From contig CM077022.1 in assembly GCA_039090855.1 (NCBI GenBank), positions 73,742,971 through 73,806,970 on the forward strand: a stretch of DNA of 64,000 nt. Direction: 5' to 3'. Below, in pieces: positions 39,027 to 49,890 of this stretch. The DNA is from Macrothele yani. Its lineage: Eukaryota; Arthropoda; Arachnida; Araneae; Macrothelidae. The position numbers and the translations under genes were made by a program. The notes beneath the pieces are model-generated. The model was given only the letters and a program-made list of their open reading frames with translations. It had not been told where the DNA came from and did no database searches. Position 1 is the first letter of the stretch. Each line of letters starts with the position of its first letter.

Positions 39027-40242
39027 CACTATATTGAAAAAAGCATCGGGCACCCCTTCACAAGCAAATGAACGGATCCGCTGCGTTGTTAAGATGCGCG
39101 CTACAGCTGCAAATGGTATAAAACAAGCCTGCAGCTGACCGCGATCATATCGCACTCTGAGGTTGAGTGAAAATGTCGCCGCGGGAGAGAACTGACTTTG
39201 AGAAAGGAAAGATTGCTGGGTGTTATATTAGTGGGTTGTCCATAAGAGAAACCGAGAGGCGTTTAAACATACCCAAGTCAGCTGTTTTGGATGTACTACA
39301 TAAGTGCAAGACACATGGCGTGCCTGAAACAGCAAAATGTACCGGCAGACCAAAGAAAATCAGTGATGGAGGACGTCGAAGCCTCAGGAGAGTCGTTATA
39401 GCTAATCGTCGGAGTACTGCACAAGACCTCAGTGCACAGGCGAGTAAAAATGCTGGAACTTCGGTATGTACACGTACCATTCGCAGAGAACTTCATTCCA
39501 TGAGTTACCGTGATCGGGCGGCTGCTCATAAGCCTTTCATCTCCACTCGGAATGCTACTCGTCGTTTAGCATGGTGTAAAGAACATTTATCGTGGGATCA
39601 ATGGAAACTAGTTCTATGGACTGGTGAATCCAGATACACGATCCATCAGTCTGTTGGCCGTCTATGGGTATGGCGGCAGCCGAGGGAACGCTATTTACCA
39701 CAGTGTACTGTTCCTACGGTCAAGTTTGGAGCTGTCAGTGTACTCGTGTGGGGGTGTTTTTCGTGGTATGGTCACGGTCCATTGGTTGTCGTGCACAAAC
39801 CTGTTAACCAGCACGTCCTCCTCGATATTCTGGACAATTAATTATGCCCTATCACGAGAGTTGTTGGTACCAGCAGGAGTTTGTAGCGAGTCATAAAGCA
39901 AGGAGTGTTACGGCGTGGTTTGATGATAATTCAGTATCGTGTGTGGACTGTCCAGTACAGAGCCCTGATCTTAATCCCATACAACACCTATGGAATGAAT
40001 TAGAGCGCCGCATAAGAAGTTTGGAACCAAGGCCTACTACTAAGCAACAGTTATCGGCAGCATTATGTACTGAATGGAAGCGCTTACCTATCGCCGTGTT
40101 CCAAAACCTTGTCGAAAGCATGTCTCGAAAGGTCAGTGCATGTATTAAGGCCAAAGATGGACCGACACCGTACTAATGTATGTCAATGAATGCTATGTTG
40201 TGTTTCTCTTCTAGGTGTCAGGTGACGTTTGTTAATATAGTG
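39027..40242 (+). mobile_element. Tc1-like transposon, 1216 bp (family with copy at 25910)
   Basis: The left end CACTATATTGAAAAAAGCAT pairs with the right end (reverse complement) CACTATATTAACAAACGTCA. TA flanks both sides (39025-39026 and 40243-40244). Confidence 0.9.
39173..40176 (+). pseudogene. Tc1-like transposase, nearly intact but catalytic residues changed
   Basis: It is open from MSPRERTDFEKGKIAGCYIS through GLSIRETERRLNIPKSAVLD, GRPKKISDGGRRSL, SVCTRTIRRELHSMSYRDRA and VKFGAVSVLVWGCFSWYGHG to LLDILDN, where a frameshift occurs near 39840. The second part reads SCWYQQEFVASH and VQSPDLNPIQHLWNELERR and ends DGPTPY with TAA. The first acidic site reads WTGESRY (Asp to Gly), the second QQE (Asp to Glu) and the third NPIQ (Glu to Gln). 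All three catalytic positions are altered, so even with the frame mended in silico it would be dead. Confidence 0.85.
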
Positions 40243-40244
40243 TA

Positions 40245-40545
40245 TATATAAGAAATGAGGATGTTTCTTTTTCTCCTAGGTCAAAGAATATGTGACATAT
40301 ACATCTAATTGAACCTTCTTTTTGAGTTTCTATGTTCTTATATTAATTTGGTTCCTTCTCGTTAAACATTTTCTGAGTTAGCGACACATTATGTTCCCGG
40401 ACGAGCTTTTTAAGTTGGCATCAAATCACTGGTATAAAAGGTCACTAAACAGTAAAGACGAAATGTAAGCACTGTGTAGTTTTTTAGGGCAGGTTTTCTT
40501 GCAACGATAAGAGTTGTGCATTGCTATGAGCAGACTTCCGATGGC
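40245..40545. other. No recognised feature
   Basis: AT-rich interval between the Tc1 element and a SINE. Confidence 0.45.
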
Positions 40546-40780
40546 TGTTCCGGTGGCGCAGTGGTCTAAGTTCTCACATCTGGTCATTCGCCTGAGATGG
40601 GACCGGATTCGAGTCGCGGTGAAGCGTGGATGTTGTGTTAGTCTTACGGCCCTGGCTCTCTCCCTACCCTAGACCCAGTGGCCTTAAATGCCTGAAATTA
40701 GGGACGCACGACTGCTTATAGCCCATTCAATTTCTCACGGTGCTCGTTAAGCCTCCAAATAATAATAATAATAATAATAA
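40546..40780 (+). mobile_element. tRNA-derived SINE with (AAT)n tail
   Basis: Head ccggtggcgcagtggtctaa (A box), degenerate B box ggattcgagtcgc, body ggccctggctctctccctac, a diverged ccttaaatgcctgaaattag segment, gcttatagcccattcaattt, and tail gcctccaaat running into eight AAT units. The most diverged copy in the window. Confidence 0.85.
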
Positions 40781-41086
40781 GAGTTGCGATGCTAATGATT
40801 TGTAAATGAGTAGCTGGAGATGTTTGAAACTTGCTATGAGCAGGGTTGAGGTAAATATTTGTTGAAAGGAATCGAGATAACCTCTTGATATGGTGTGGTT
40901 TCGCAAATTAAAGATTTAGTAGTTTGAAGTGCATGTTTATAGGAACATTTGTTACTTTGAAGTGGTTAAAAATCAGCGTACTGCAATGATGCGCCTATAA
41001 AGAGGAATTGTAACGTACCAGGAGATGTGACGTACCTGCCAGAAGGACGCACACGACATAGAGGCAGATAGGAATCAGAATAAAAC
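40781..41086. other. No recognised feature
   Basis: Unassigned sequence between the SINE and a tRNA-like pseudogene. Confidence 0.4.
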
Positions 41087-41159
41087 GTCCGCGTAGCTCA
41101 ATTGGTAGAGTGACTTATTCCGGAATGAGGGGATCCGGGTTCGAATCCTGGCGTGGACA
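41087..41159 (+). pseudogene. tRNA-like pseudogene, anticodon position CCG (Arg)
   Basis: It has the canonical 73-nt length. The acceptor GTCCGCG pairs with CGTGGAC (one G-U); D arm GCTC/GAGT with AATTGGTA loop; T arm CCGGG/CCTGG with TTCGAAT loop. The anticodon loop TTCCGGA would carry CCG, but the anticodon stem ACTTA/ATGAG does not pair (at best one wobble). No SINE body or poly-A was recognised next to it. Most likely a decayed tRNA gene or SINE head. Confidence 0.55.
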
Positions 41160-41639
41160 GAAATGACGGAGAAATTTACTTCGTTATAGAATGAAACTGG
41201 GACATTCAAATTTTAAGCAGTTTACTGATTCGTTGAATCTGGACCTTACGCTGAAATTCTATTCCTAAGAGTGTTGAGTTAATTGCAATTACTAGTGTCT
41301 AGTTAAACTTGGAAAAATAAAGTTTGCAATTTCCACGAGCAAGAGTTAGACTAAACATTTAAGTTTCAAAAAGCTCCTTAAACCTCCATATTTTCGCAGA
41401 GACAAATTATTATATTTTAACAGACAAACGTTTTTGCTGTATGAGCTACTTTAAAACGAAATATTGTCTCGAGACAAGCGTAAAAATATAATAAATTTGA
41501 AAGCTGAATCGCTAAGGTTATGATTGAGATTGCTAGCACTTTATTTCTTCAGTAAGTGAATACAGATCCAGTATGCAGTTTGTGGATGCCAATTTTATGC
41601 AGTTAACTAAATCTTTCTCCATCAGATTCACCTATAAAA
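41160..41639. other. No recognised feature
   Basis: AT-rich unassigned sequence. Confidence 0.45.
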
Positions 41640-41649
41640 CGCCTGCTTT

Positions 41650-41868
41650 TTTTTTTTTTTGATTGGAGGTTTAACGACCACCGTGAGCAACTCAATGGGC
41701 TATAAGCAGTCGCCCGTCCCTAATTTAGGGTCACTGGTTCCAGGGAAGGGAGAGAGCCAGTGCCGTAAGACAAACACAACATCCATGCCTCACCGGGATT
41801 CGAACCCGTACCCCTTACGGACGAATGATCAGAGGCCATCGCTTAGACCACTGCGCCACCGGGGCGGC
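41650..41868 (-). mobile_element. tRNA-derived SINE with perfect 10-bp target duplication
   Basis: Minus strand: gccccggtggcgcagtggtc (A box), gggttcgaatcccggtgagg (B box), the ggcactggctctctcccttc body, ccctaaattagggacgggcg, gttgctcacggtggtcgtta and a poly-A tail. The 10-bp CGCCTGCTTT flanks both sides (41640-41649 and 41869-41878), direct proof of retroinsertion. Best-preserved copy. Confidence 0.95.
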
Positions 41869-41878
41869 CGCCTGCTTT

Positions 41879-42833
41879 CGCATATGCCTTTATCCGAAAC
41901 TTGAAATCATTTATAATGCAAAATCTCTTAACATGGGGTTCTTAGTTTCTATTATTTTGTTCGAGAAAAGTACTCTGATTAACAGAAAGCTATTTGCTTC
42001 GTTTAGAAATGAAACTCTTAGTCTCTGTGGTGTCACAAGCGTATTCCTTGGCTTGGACTCTACTTTTCCCAATTAGTATGAAATTCTGCAGCACATATTT
42101 GCATTCTGATGATAATACCCTTTTCTATTCGGATAAGAACCTTCCTGCATTAATTAGAAAAGGTAATCCCCTTATTAATTCCCTTTTCGCGTGGTTTAAG
42201 CATAGTTGGTTTGAACTAAACATTGCCGTATAGTATTTTCTGATTTTTAGAGCCCAACAAAAAGTCCACCAAGTTTTTTCGTACCTTAATTTTAAAGCCA
42301 GTTGCCATCAAACTGGTAGATATCCAAACTTGGATATGACTTTTATTTCACCTTCAAATAAAACTAAAAATTCAAAAGCTGTCATTTATGAACCGTAGCA
42401 TATTTTTCGGAAATTCGATGTCCTTTTGCACTGCGATATTTCTGAATCCCTGTTCCACAGGAGATTATTTTACTGCTCAGAAATGTGGAGGCTTATGCTA
42501 ACGAAGTCATCTGGGACCCCTTAATTGGGGCTCAAGCTGTTCATTAGAACGAACACTTCTGACCACGTTGCGGATTCTTTTAACGTAAAATCTCTTTTTT
42601 ACTCTTTGCTGATTGTTAATGTAAAATTTCCCTCTTTCTCTCGTCGTTCCCCTTGCTCAAGCATTCGTCTCCCGTCCCATAGCATTCATTAGATAGCTTT
42701 ATGGTTGCTTTATCTTCAGATTATCCAGCTTTACGTTTTCTGGTTAAAATTACAGAACTCTAAACAATTGCTCTGTCAGAAGTTTCTCTTCTACCTCTAT
42801 CAAAAGGAGAATACTTTAATTATTATTAGAAAG
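41879..42833. other. No recognised feature
   Basis: AT-rich; frames of 79-85 codons present but without motifs. Confidence 0.45.
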
Positions 42834-42835
42834 TA

Positions 42836-43633
42836 CACCAATGAGCCATTACATTATGACCACTACCTAATAAGATGTAGGACATCCTTTAGCAGCGATG
42901 CCTCGGCGAAGCATCGATTCGATGAGGTTGCGATACGTATCCTGGGCTATCTGGTACCATAATATCAACAGCAGGTCCACCAGTCCCGTATATTTCCGGA
43001 AGGTGGTGATTCAGCGCGAATCCGCTTTTCCAATTCGAACTACAAATGTTCGACTGGGTTCATGCCAGGTGAATTTGGAGGCCAGAGACCCGGGCATTAA
43101 CAGAAAGTCACAATCATGTTCCTCCAACCACTCCTTAAAAATTCTGCTATTTTAGCATGGCGCATTATACGGATCGTAATGGCATTCACCAACAGGGAAC
43201 ACAGTTGCCACGAATGGGTGAACTTAGTCTGCAACGATGTTCAGATACCTGTCAGCTGTCATGGATTGTGCTTTTGGGATAATGGAGACTAAAGTGCTCC
43301 CACCCCTTAAAAAAACATCGCCCACAGCATAACACCGCCGCCGCCGGCCTGTTTCCACCCAACAGTGCACCCAGGTGCCATAGCTTCCGTTGGTAATCTG
43401 CGTGTCCGCGCTCGGACGTCCACGTGACGCACCAGGAATCTTGATTCGTCAGACCAGGCCACTTTCTTCCAATCACCCACGGTTCAATCTTGATGATCAT
43501 GGGTCCATTTCATGCGTTGTTGGCTTTGACGTGCAGTGAGCATGGGGACCCGGCTAAGTCTTCGGCTACGCAGGCCCATGCGCAGAAGACTGGGATGAAC
43601 TGTGTGCTGTGACACATGTCCCTTCCGTGAAAC
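42836..43633 (-). pseudogene. Tc1-like element and transposase relic
   Basis: The left terminus caccaatgagccattacatt is preceded by TA (42834-42835) and continues atgaccacta. Minus-strand transposase traces in several frames: WKKVAWSDESRFLVRHVDV-like blocks (first catalytic Asp), TEAMAPGCTVGWKQAGGGGV, a VMLWAMFF loop, and VFPVGECHYDPYN, the degraded position of the second Asp. Only about 800 bp remain and the 5' end is lost at about 43633, where an unrelated gtccctaaattagggac palindrome with a short A-run begins. Non-functional. Confidence 0.7.
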
Positions 43634-43763
43634 CTATGTCCCTAAATTAGGGACAGAATCCCGAAACAAAAAAAAAACATATGCAAATAGCCTGATACGT
43701 CATACATTGTCATTATGTCACTACAGCTACGTAATCTAGTTAGCGGAAACATTCCCAGTCAAT

Positions 43764-43812
43764 CATCATCATCAACCATTATCAATCCATTGCTGGATGA
43801 AGATCTCCCCAA
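43764..43812 (-). mobile_element. RTE LINE, last ~50 bp only
   Basis: tcatcatcatcaaccattat, then caatccattgctggatgaag, matches the extreme 3' end of the RTE copies (2700-2750), including the (GAT)n tail. Extreme 5' truncation. Confidence 0.85.
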
Positions 43813-44043
43813 CACGGTAAAAAATCAGTGGTGTGAATACCCAGAAAAATTATGAAAATTACATGTAGCAAAGTGCCCGTCTTTTGATGAAATTCCCGTT
43901 TTTTTCTATCTTTACATATTTTCTTTAGTCAGTAGTCCTGTTTGTTTCAGAAAAGCTCGCGTTTTTGTATAATTATACAGAAATTTCGAAAATACACCGG
44001 TCTCGACTTTTTCAGCTGATTTAAGAATTCCCTCTCCTTACGG

Positions 44044-44105
44044 GTTTCGAACCACCGACCTTTAATGCGTGAACCGCGTGTGCTACCACCGAGCTACAAT
44101 AGAAA
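44044..44105 (-). other. tRNA-like sequence with A and B boxes
   Basis: Minus strand: A-box-like gtagctcggtggtagcac, then gcggttcacgc, then a good B-box match GGTTCGAAACC. The acceptor stem does not pair. Relic of a tRNA or SINE. Confidence 0.45.
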
Positions 44106-44194
44106 GACGCGTGATATGTGGCCACGTTTAAAGTAGAATTTTAAGTCAACGATGATAAAATGTTTTTTGTTATTATTGTGGATGAATTAGTCAT

Positions 44195-44932
44195 TTACGA
44201 TTTTCCAACCGTAGGTTGAAGAAGCGTCTCCAGCTTTGTCCGTCTGTCTGTCTGTCCGTCTGTCCGCACGATAACTTACGTAAAAATGGTTCCATTTCGA
44301 TGAAATTGTAGTATGTGTTAGGGGACCACCTGGGAATGAACCCTATTGAAAATCGGCGAAATGGGGTCAAAGGTCAGGACATATGAGTGGGATGGATTCC
44401 TTTGCCGTTATGCGTCATAACTTGCGTAAAAATGTTTCGATTAACTCTTAGTTTGTAGTAAGGGATCACCTCAGCACGAACCCTATTGAAAATGGCAGAA
44501 ATGGGGTCAAAGGTAAGGACATAGGAGCGGGGTCCATTCCATTGCCCTTATGCGTCATAACTTATGATAACTTACGTAGACATGCTTCGATTTAGATGAA
44601 ATTTTATCATGTTGTTTCGGAGGTATACTGAATCGGTTCTGTTGAAAATCATCGAAATGGGGTCAAAGGTCAGGGCACAGGAGCGAGATTTATTCCACAG
44701 CTATTCTCCTCATAACTTGACTAAAAATGCTTCTATTGCGACAAAATTTTAGTATGTTGTTCCGGAAGTATACTGAACCGGTTCTGTTGAATATCATCGA
44801 AACAGGTTCAAAGGTCATGGCGCAGGAGCGAGATCTATTCCACAGCCATTATACTCATAACTTGAGTAATGATTTCTGGTATGTTGGAAAGCGTATCATA
44901 ATCAATGTATTGCACGATTTTACTAACCCGTT
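44195..44932. repeat. Interspersed repeat A, copy 3 (one more internal unit)
   Basis: Opening ttttccaaccgtaggttgaa, tccgtctgtctgtctgtccg, then units starting ataacttacg or cataactt near 44271, 44415, 44555, 44710 and 44853, and the common end gttggaaagcgtatcataat. It is longer than copies 1 and 2 by about one internal unit. Confidence 0.85.
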
Positions 44933-46270
44933 TTATTTTCTGTTAGAGCTTATTCTTTTTCTGAATAAGTTTGTAATAATTTTTTTTTTGTAGGGGGACT
45001 TATTGCAAATTACGTAATTTTTTCAACATGATTTTTCGAAGCAACAGAAAGCCTTGAAATTCGAGATCTTTATAAACTGACAATGAATTTCAATTACCTT
45101 TAAGAAAAGGGGAAATGTACTGCTTTGTGGTATTGTTTCACGAAACTCCTAAATATAAAATTTACTCTTGATAGCTATAATAGCTTTTGTCTTAAGGGGT
45201 CCACAAATGGATACGTATACATCATACAATCACCTGAACGATAATTTAAGTACCCGGTGTCTTATAATAATGCAATGCTTTATAGCTGGGGCACAAGATG
45301 GGGGATAAGGGAAGTAATATCGTGTGCCACAATAACCAAAATTCCATACGATATGCTATTCACAATATCCGATCTCGCTTGTGACGTATATTCTAAATTA
45401 ATTTTCCTATTTAGTTTCTTTCCCTATATAAATTTTGAGTTTGTTCTCAGTTATACTTCACAACTTAACGTGACATCTTCTCTCTCAAACGAATTCTGTT
45501 GGCAACACAATTGAGGTCAGAGTGAACGTAACGTATGACTGTATGAGATAAGAACGATAGATAAAAACTACGATACAACAGTTGCTCGTGTGGGGTATTT
45601 GATGTGTGGTGGATGCTGATATGTTAAATAAAATGTGAAGTGCCATGTTGTGCTGATGAAATAGTGGTGGAATAAATCAATTAACGTAAGTTGACTTTGT
45701 TTTATGTTTTGTCTGGCCGTTATGGTTTAATTAAGGAAGTGTTCCATCGTATTCATACCTAATGATATAGACATAACGTAAGAACGACAAGATTCACTAC
45801 GAAAGGAACTTTACGTTATACGCTACAAAACTTCAAAATCAGGTTCTCCGACAGACGACTGAAATTCAATGGTTAATCAAACCTCAGGTATTCCTGTGAA
45901 CCGCTGTATTACCGGAAATTTTCCGTTATATATTTATGGAAAGAGTAAGAACAGTGTCTTTTCATTAAAATATGACAGGAATTGACGAAAGGTCTCTAAA
46001 AATTCAGAATTTTCTGTTAACACATATTTAAAACGGCAGTTTACTGTCAATATAGGAAGGTATTGCGGAATGGTTTCTGAAAATGCAGAATTTTCCTGGC
46101 GTACGAAAAATCCGAGAAATTCAGGTTTTTCCCCGTCATTTCACGAAAAAAGTTGTAGCAACAATATGCTTCGTTAATCTACGAAAGGAAAACGGAAAAT
46201 GTCTCGTGAATTTCAGAAAACTTCTTCAAACAAAGTTTCTTTTAGAACTTTCTGTCGTAAGCCAGTCTCC
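44933..46270. other. Long stretch without recognised feature
   Basis: AT-rich; several frames of 75-88 codons without motifs. Repeated cagaattttc-type words near 46005-46095 suggest a decayed local repeat. Confidence 0.4.
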
Positions 46271-46273
46271 TCA

Positions 46274-47069
46274 GTGTTACTTTGGCATGAACCCTATAGA
46301 TAATCTCTAGGACGAACTGAATCGCGGGAGAAGAGGTCGCCCAACAAACAAAGTTGAGGTGGATGGTCACTGCACGTATGCTAACGAAGGTGCATCGGTA
46401 GAAAAGGCTTACATTTGCACGGCAGTATCGGAATTCGACCTCCGCTGATTGACAAAGGATTGCCTTCTCCGATGAGTCACGTTTTCTACTTCATCGAACG
46501 GATGGACGTTGGCGTATAAGAGGAGAAACATCGGAGAACAAGCGCTCTTCAACCACTGTTAGAAGAACAAACGCTGGTGGGGGCAGCGTTATGGTCTGGG
46601 GAATGTTTTCGAGGCATTCTCTGGGTCCACTGATACCTGTGGAAGGAAGTATGGACCGAATGCGTTATGAATCCATCCTTGCCGACCACCTGCACCCATA
46701 CAAGTTGATTGTCTTCCCTCGTGCTGGTGGGATCTCCCAGCACGACAATGCGACGTGTTATACAGCTAGAAACATCTGAGAGTGGTTGGAAGAGCACACT
46801 GAAGACTTCAAAGTACTTCCCTGGCCCCCTAATTCCCCAGACGTAAACCCAGTTGAGCATCTGTGGGACCACCTGAATCGTGTTGTTCGCTGTATGGATC
46901 CTTCACCACGCACCCTCCAGCAGCTGTCAGATGCACTGCAGTCAGCATGGCTCCACATTCCTGTGAACACCTTCCAGCACCTTATTAAGTCGCCCCCCAG
47001 CCCGTCTAGCTGCACACGGCGGTTACTATGGATATTAGCTGGTGGTCACAATAATGTGACTCGACCGTG
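46274..47069 (+). pseudogene. Tc1-like transposase, C-terminal two thirds, with right TIR
   Basis: Plus-strand pieces: AFSDESRFLLHRTDGRWRIR (first catalytic Asp), GGGSVMVWGMFSRHSLGPLI, GGISQHDNATCYTARNI followed by TGA, EWLEEHTEDFKVLPWPPNSP, DVNPVEHLWDHLNRVV (catalytic Glu present) and LQQLSDALQSAWLHIPVNTF. The right terminal repeat is cacaataatgtgactcgacc with TA at 47070-47071, the same family as the element cut by the left window edge. The N-terminal third and left TIR are missing. At least two frameshifts and one stop. Confidence 0.85.
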
Positions 47070-47075
47070 TATATG

Positions 47076-48457
47076 CAGTATGGCACAGAAGTCCCGAAAA
47101 ACTCCATTTAAATTTTTATTGGTTTCTTTTCCAGAAAAAACAAGATAGCCATTTCTCTTTATGGCAAAGGGGACACTTTTGGGGCATAGAACCGGGGGGT
47201 GGGGTCTGCTGACCCCGTAAGAGGCGAAGCTGAGAGTTACTCGAACTTTTCAAATGGAAACAGGGGACGTGTGACATATTGTTGGAAAGTGCTCTGAAAA
47301 TGTAATAAGTTGGTTTTTAAATTTTTGTTTTACCTTTATTAGATACAAAGTTATTGCCCACAATAGCGAAACTAAAGTGGTAGGAAAAATTTCGTTGCTT
47401 CTGACACATTTGTGTTCTTTCTTTTGGTTTGTGTGAATGTACCGTACTTAATATGTTTTATGGCAAGGAACCACGTTTCCGGCCACAAATTGAGGGATCC
47501 GGTGATCCCGTTAGGGGCGGGGATCAGGGCCATTCTATAATTGCAGATGGAAAGGGGGTCGCTTCATTGATTTGACTTGAAAACGTGTCATTTTACAGTA
47601 CACTCCAAAGATGTAAAATTACACGTATCTTTTGCAGTATTTTATGTTCCCCGATTACACGTTAGCCTCATCAGTTTGCCATAAAACATTTGATAAAATA
47701 AAGATATGAGAAATGTAAAAAGCGGAAGTTGCTCCCATTTCTGACATCTTTCCGGTGACATGGCGTGACCCGACTTTACCAAGCAACATTTGTGAAACTC
47801 CCAGCCCGGATCCTCATAAGATTGTAAACCCCCTCGGTTCCTATCCGATACGGTGTGTCCATTTGACATAAAACATAACGACTTTTGTATGTTTTTTGAA
47901 CTACAAAGCGCAATAAATTAAATTTGCGAAATATGTCATCGTAACAATGATGTATTATACTACCCTTCCCCTATTTTCATCTGCAATTACTGAATGACCC
48001 TGTTCCCCGCCTTCAATGGGGGTCACCGGACCCCTCGATTCGTGGCTGGAAACGTGGCTCCTTGTCATAAAACACAATAAGCACGGTACCATACAAACCA
48101 AAGAAAGAACACAAATGTGTCAGAAGTAACGCAATTTTTCATACCACTCCTAGTGCACTTTAGTGTCGCTATTGTGGGCAATAACTTTGCACCTAATAAA
48201 GGTAAAACAAAAATGTAAAAACCAGCTTATTACATTTTCGGAGATCTTTCCAGCGATATTTCACACGACCCCTGTTTCCATTGAAATTTTCGAGTAACCC
48301 CCAGCCCGGCCTCCTACATGGTCAGCAGACCCCCTCCCCCGGTTCTATGCCCCCAAAGTATCCTCCTTTTCATAAAGAAAAATATACATCTTGGGTTTTC
48401 TGGAAAAGCAACCAATAAAAATTTAATTGGAGTATTTCGAGACTTCTGTGCATACTG
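47076..48457. mobile_element. Foldback element with ~490-bp inverted arms
   Basis: The left arm 47076 to about 47560 and the right arm about 47975-48457 are inverted copies through their whole length. Paired landmarks: CAGTATGGCACAGAAGTC at the outer end, aaatttttattggttnctttt, gcatagaaccggggg, gtctgctgacc, attgcccacaatagcga, ctgacacatttgtgttcttt and attgcagatg at the inner end. Four bases, TATG, flank both ends (47072-47075 and 48458-48461). The central ~415 bp is not repeated. No coding capacity; Mutator-like or other foldback class undecided. Confidence 0.85.
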
Positions 48458-48461
48458 TATG

Positions 48462-49888
48462 AAGACACCGTTTCTAGTGGATTTGGTAGCATTAGCATCT
48501 CACATGCTGAAGGTCAGCAGCCTGGGTCGAGCAAAAGTGTTGAATGAGTTTGAGAAATGGTGGATTATGGTTTGAAACGAGTGCAGTGAATCCTCCAGAT
48601 CATTAGCAAAAACATTAGGTCAGTCGCATGCATCAATATTAAATTATCTGAAGTTACACGAAGCTTACGGTCAGAAGAAGTCCAGAAAACTGTCAAAAAG
48701 GCAAAAAAGAATGGGTATGAGGAAACTACAAAATGAAAATTTATCAAAGGGTCCATTGTCGAAGGACCCAATGGTATCAGTTTCCAAATCGACTTTGTCC
48801 AGGGTTGCCAGGAACTGCGATAACTTGGCCTATGTGAAACGATAGTCACAACCACAAATGACTGATCTGCACCGTGAAAATCGAATGAAGTGTTCAAGAT
48901 ATCACATGTCTTGAAAACAAACATTTTAAAGAGTCATCTTTATTACATACATACATGCATATCACTAAGTGTTCTCTGGGATTCAGAGGTTAGCTCCACA
49001 AAGAAAAGGCAGACTACCAAACAAATGGTTCGTTCTTTCCAGTCATCTTTGTTGATGAGAAAAATTTCAATTTAGACGGCCCAGATGGATAGAGCAAATA
49101 TTGGCACGACCTTCGCAAAAAGCCTGAGATTTTTTCAAAAGAAAACTAAGATGCTGGGTCCGTTATGATGTGGGCTGGTTTCGGAGTTAAAGTGAGTTAA
49201 ACTGCCGTAGCTTCTGTATCAGGTAGAATGAAGGCTATGGATTGCCAAGAGCTTCTTGAGGACAATCTGCTGCCGTTAAGAGTTAAACTGCCGTAGCTTC
49301 TGTATCAGGTAGAATGAAGGCTATGGATTGCCAAGAGCTTCTTGAGGACATTCTGCTGCCGTGTGCTGACGAAATTGCTGGGTTTATATGGATTCTGCAA
49401 CAAGATAATGCACCAATTCATACAGCAAATTGCACATGGGAGTGGTTTTGGAACAACGGCGTGCATGTGATGGAATGAATGGTCTTCTATGTCGCCTGAT
49501 CTTAATTCCATGGAAAATGTGCGAAGTACTCTAGCAAGAGCGGTGTACGGGAAAGCAAGGCAGTATACGAATCTTATCAAACTAATGCAGCAATAGTTTC
49601 TTAATGGGCGGGAATGAACCAGAAAGTATTACATTTTGCATTAAGAACTCTGGTGGATACCCTGGCTACTAAGTCATGTGATTATATCATTTTGAAACAC
49701 TTTTGTGTTGGCAAATGTTGAAAAACAAGGTCTTTTTTTCCTTCGAAAGGCTTATTTTACGTTTGTATTTGTAATTATTGAACAAATGGTTCGTTCTTTT
49801 CAATAAGATGACTTTTGTGTGGTTTTCATTGTTTCTCACTTCCTTATGCTTGAAATTGTAAGTGGTCATATCATAATGAAACGCAGTG
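48462..49888 (+). pseudogene. Tc3-like Tc1/mariner element, 5' end lost
   Basis: Pieces of the transposase in order: AKTLGQSHASILNYLKLHEA, KKSRKLSKRQKRMGMRKLQN, SVSKSTLSRVARNCDNLAYV, VFVDEKNFNLDG-type block near 49050 (first catalytic Asp, split by frameshift), MMWAGFG, ASVSGRMKAMDCQELLEDIL, GFIWILQQDNAPIHTANCTW (second Asp) and, near 49495, a DLNSMENV stretch (Glu). It ends NSGGYPGY. The right TIR tcatatcataatgaaacgca is followed by TA at 49889-49890. An 86-bp tandem duplication interrupts it at 49195. No left TIR, as the foldback element adjoins. Confidence 0.8.
49195..49366. repeat. 86-bp tandem duplication in the Tc3-like relic
   Basis: The units 49195-49280 and 49281-49366 both start agttaaactgccgtagcttc and differ at about one to three positions (gacaatctg versus gacattctg). 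The near identity suggests a recent event. Confidence 0.95.
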
Positions 49889-49890
49889 TA

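Noticed and set aside
43639..43675. gtccctaaattagggac plus A-run as a SINE copy
   Set aside because: Only the short palindromic core and an A-run match; too little to call a SINE insertion.
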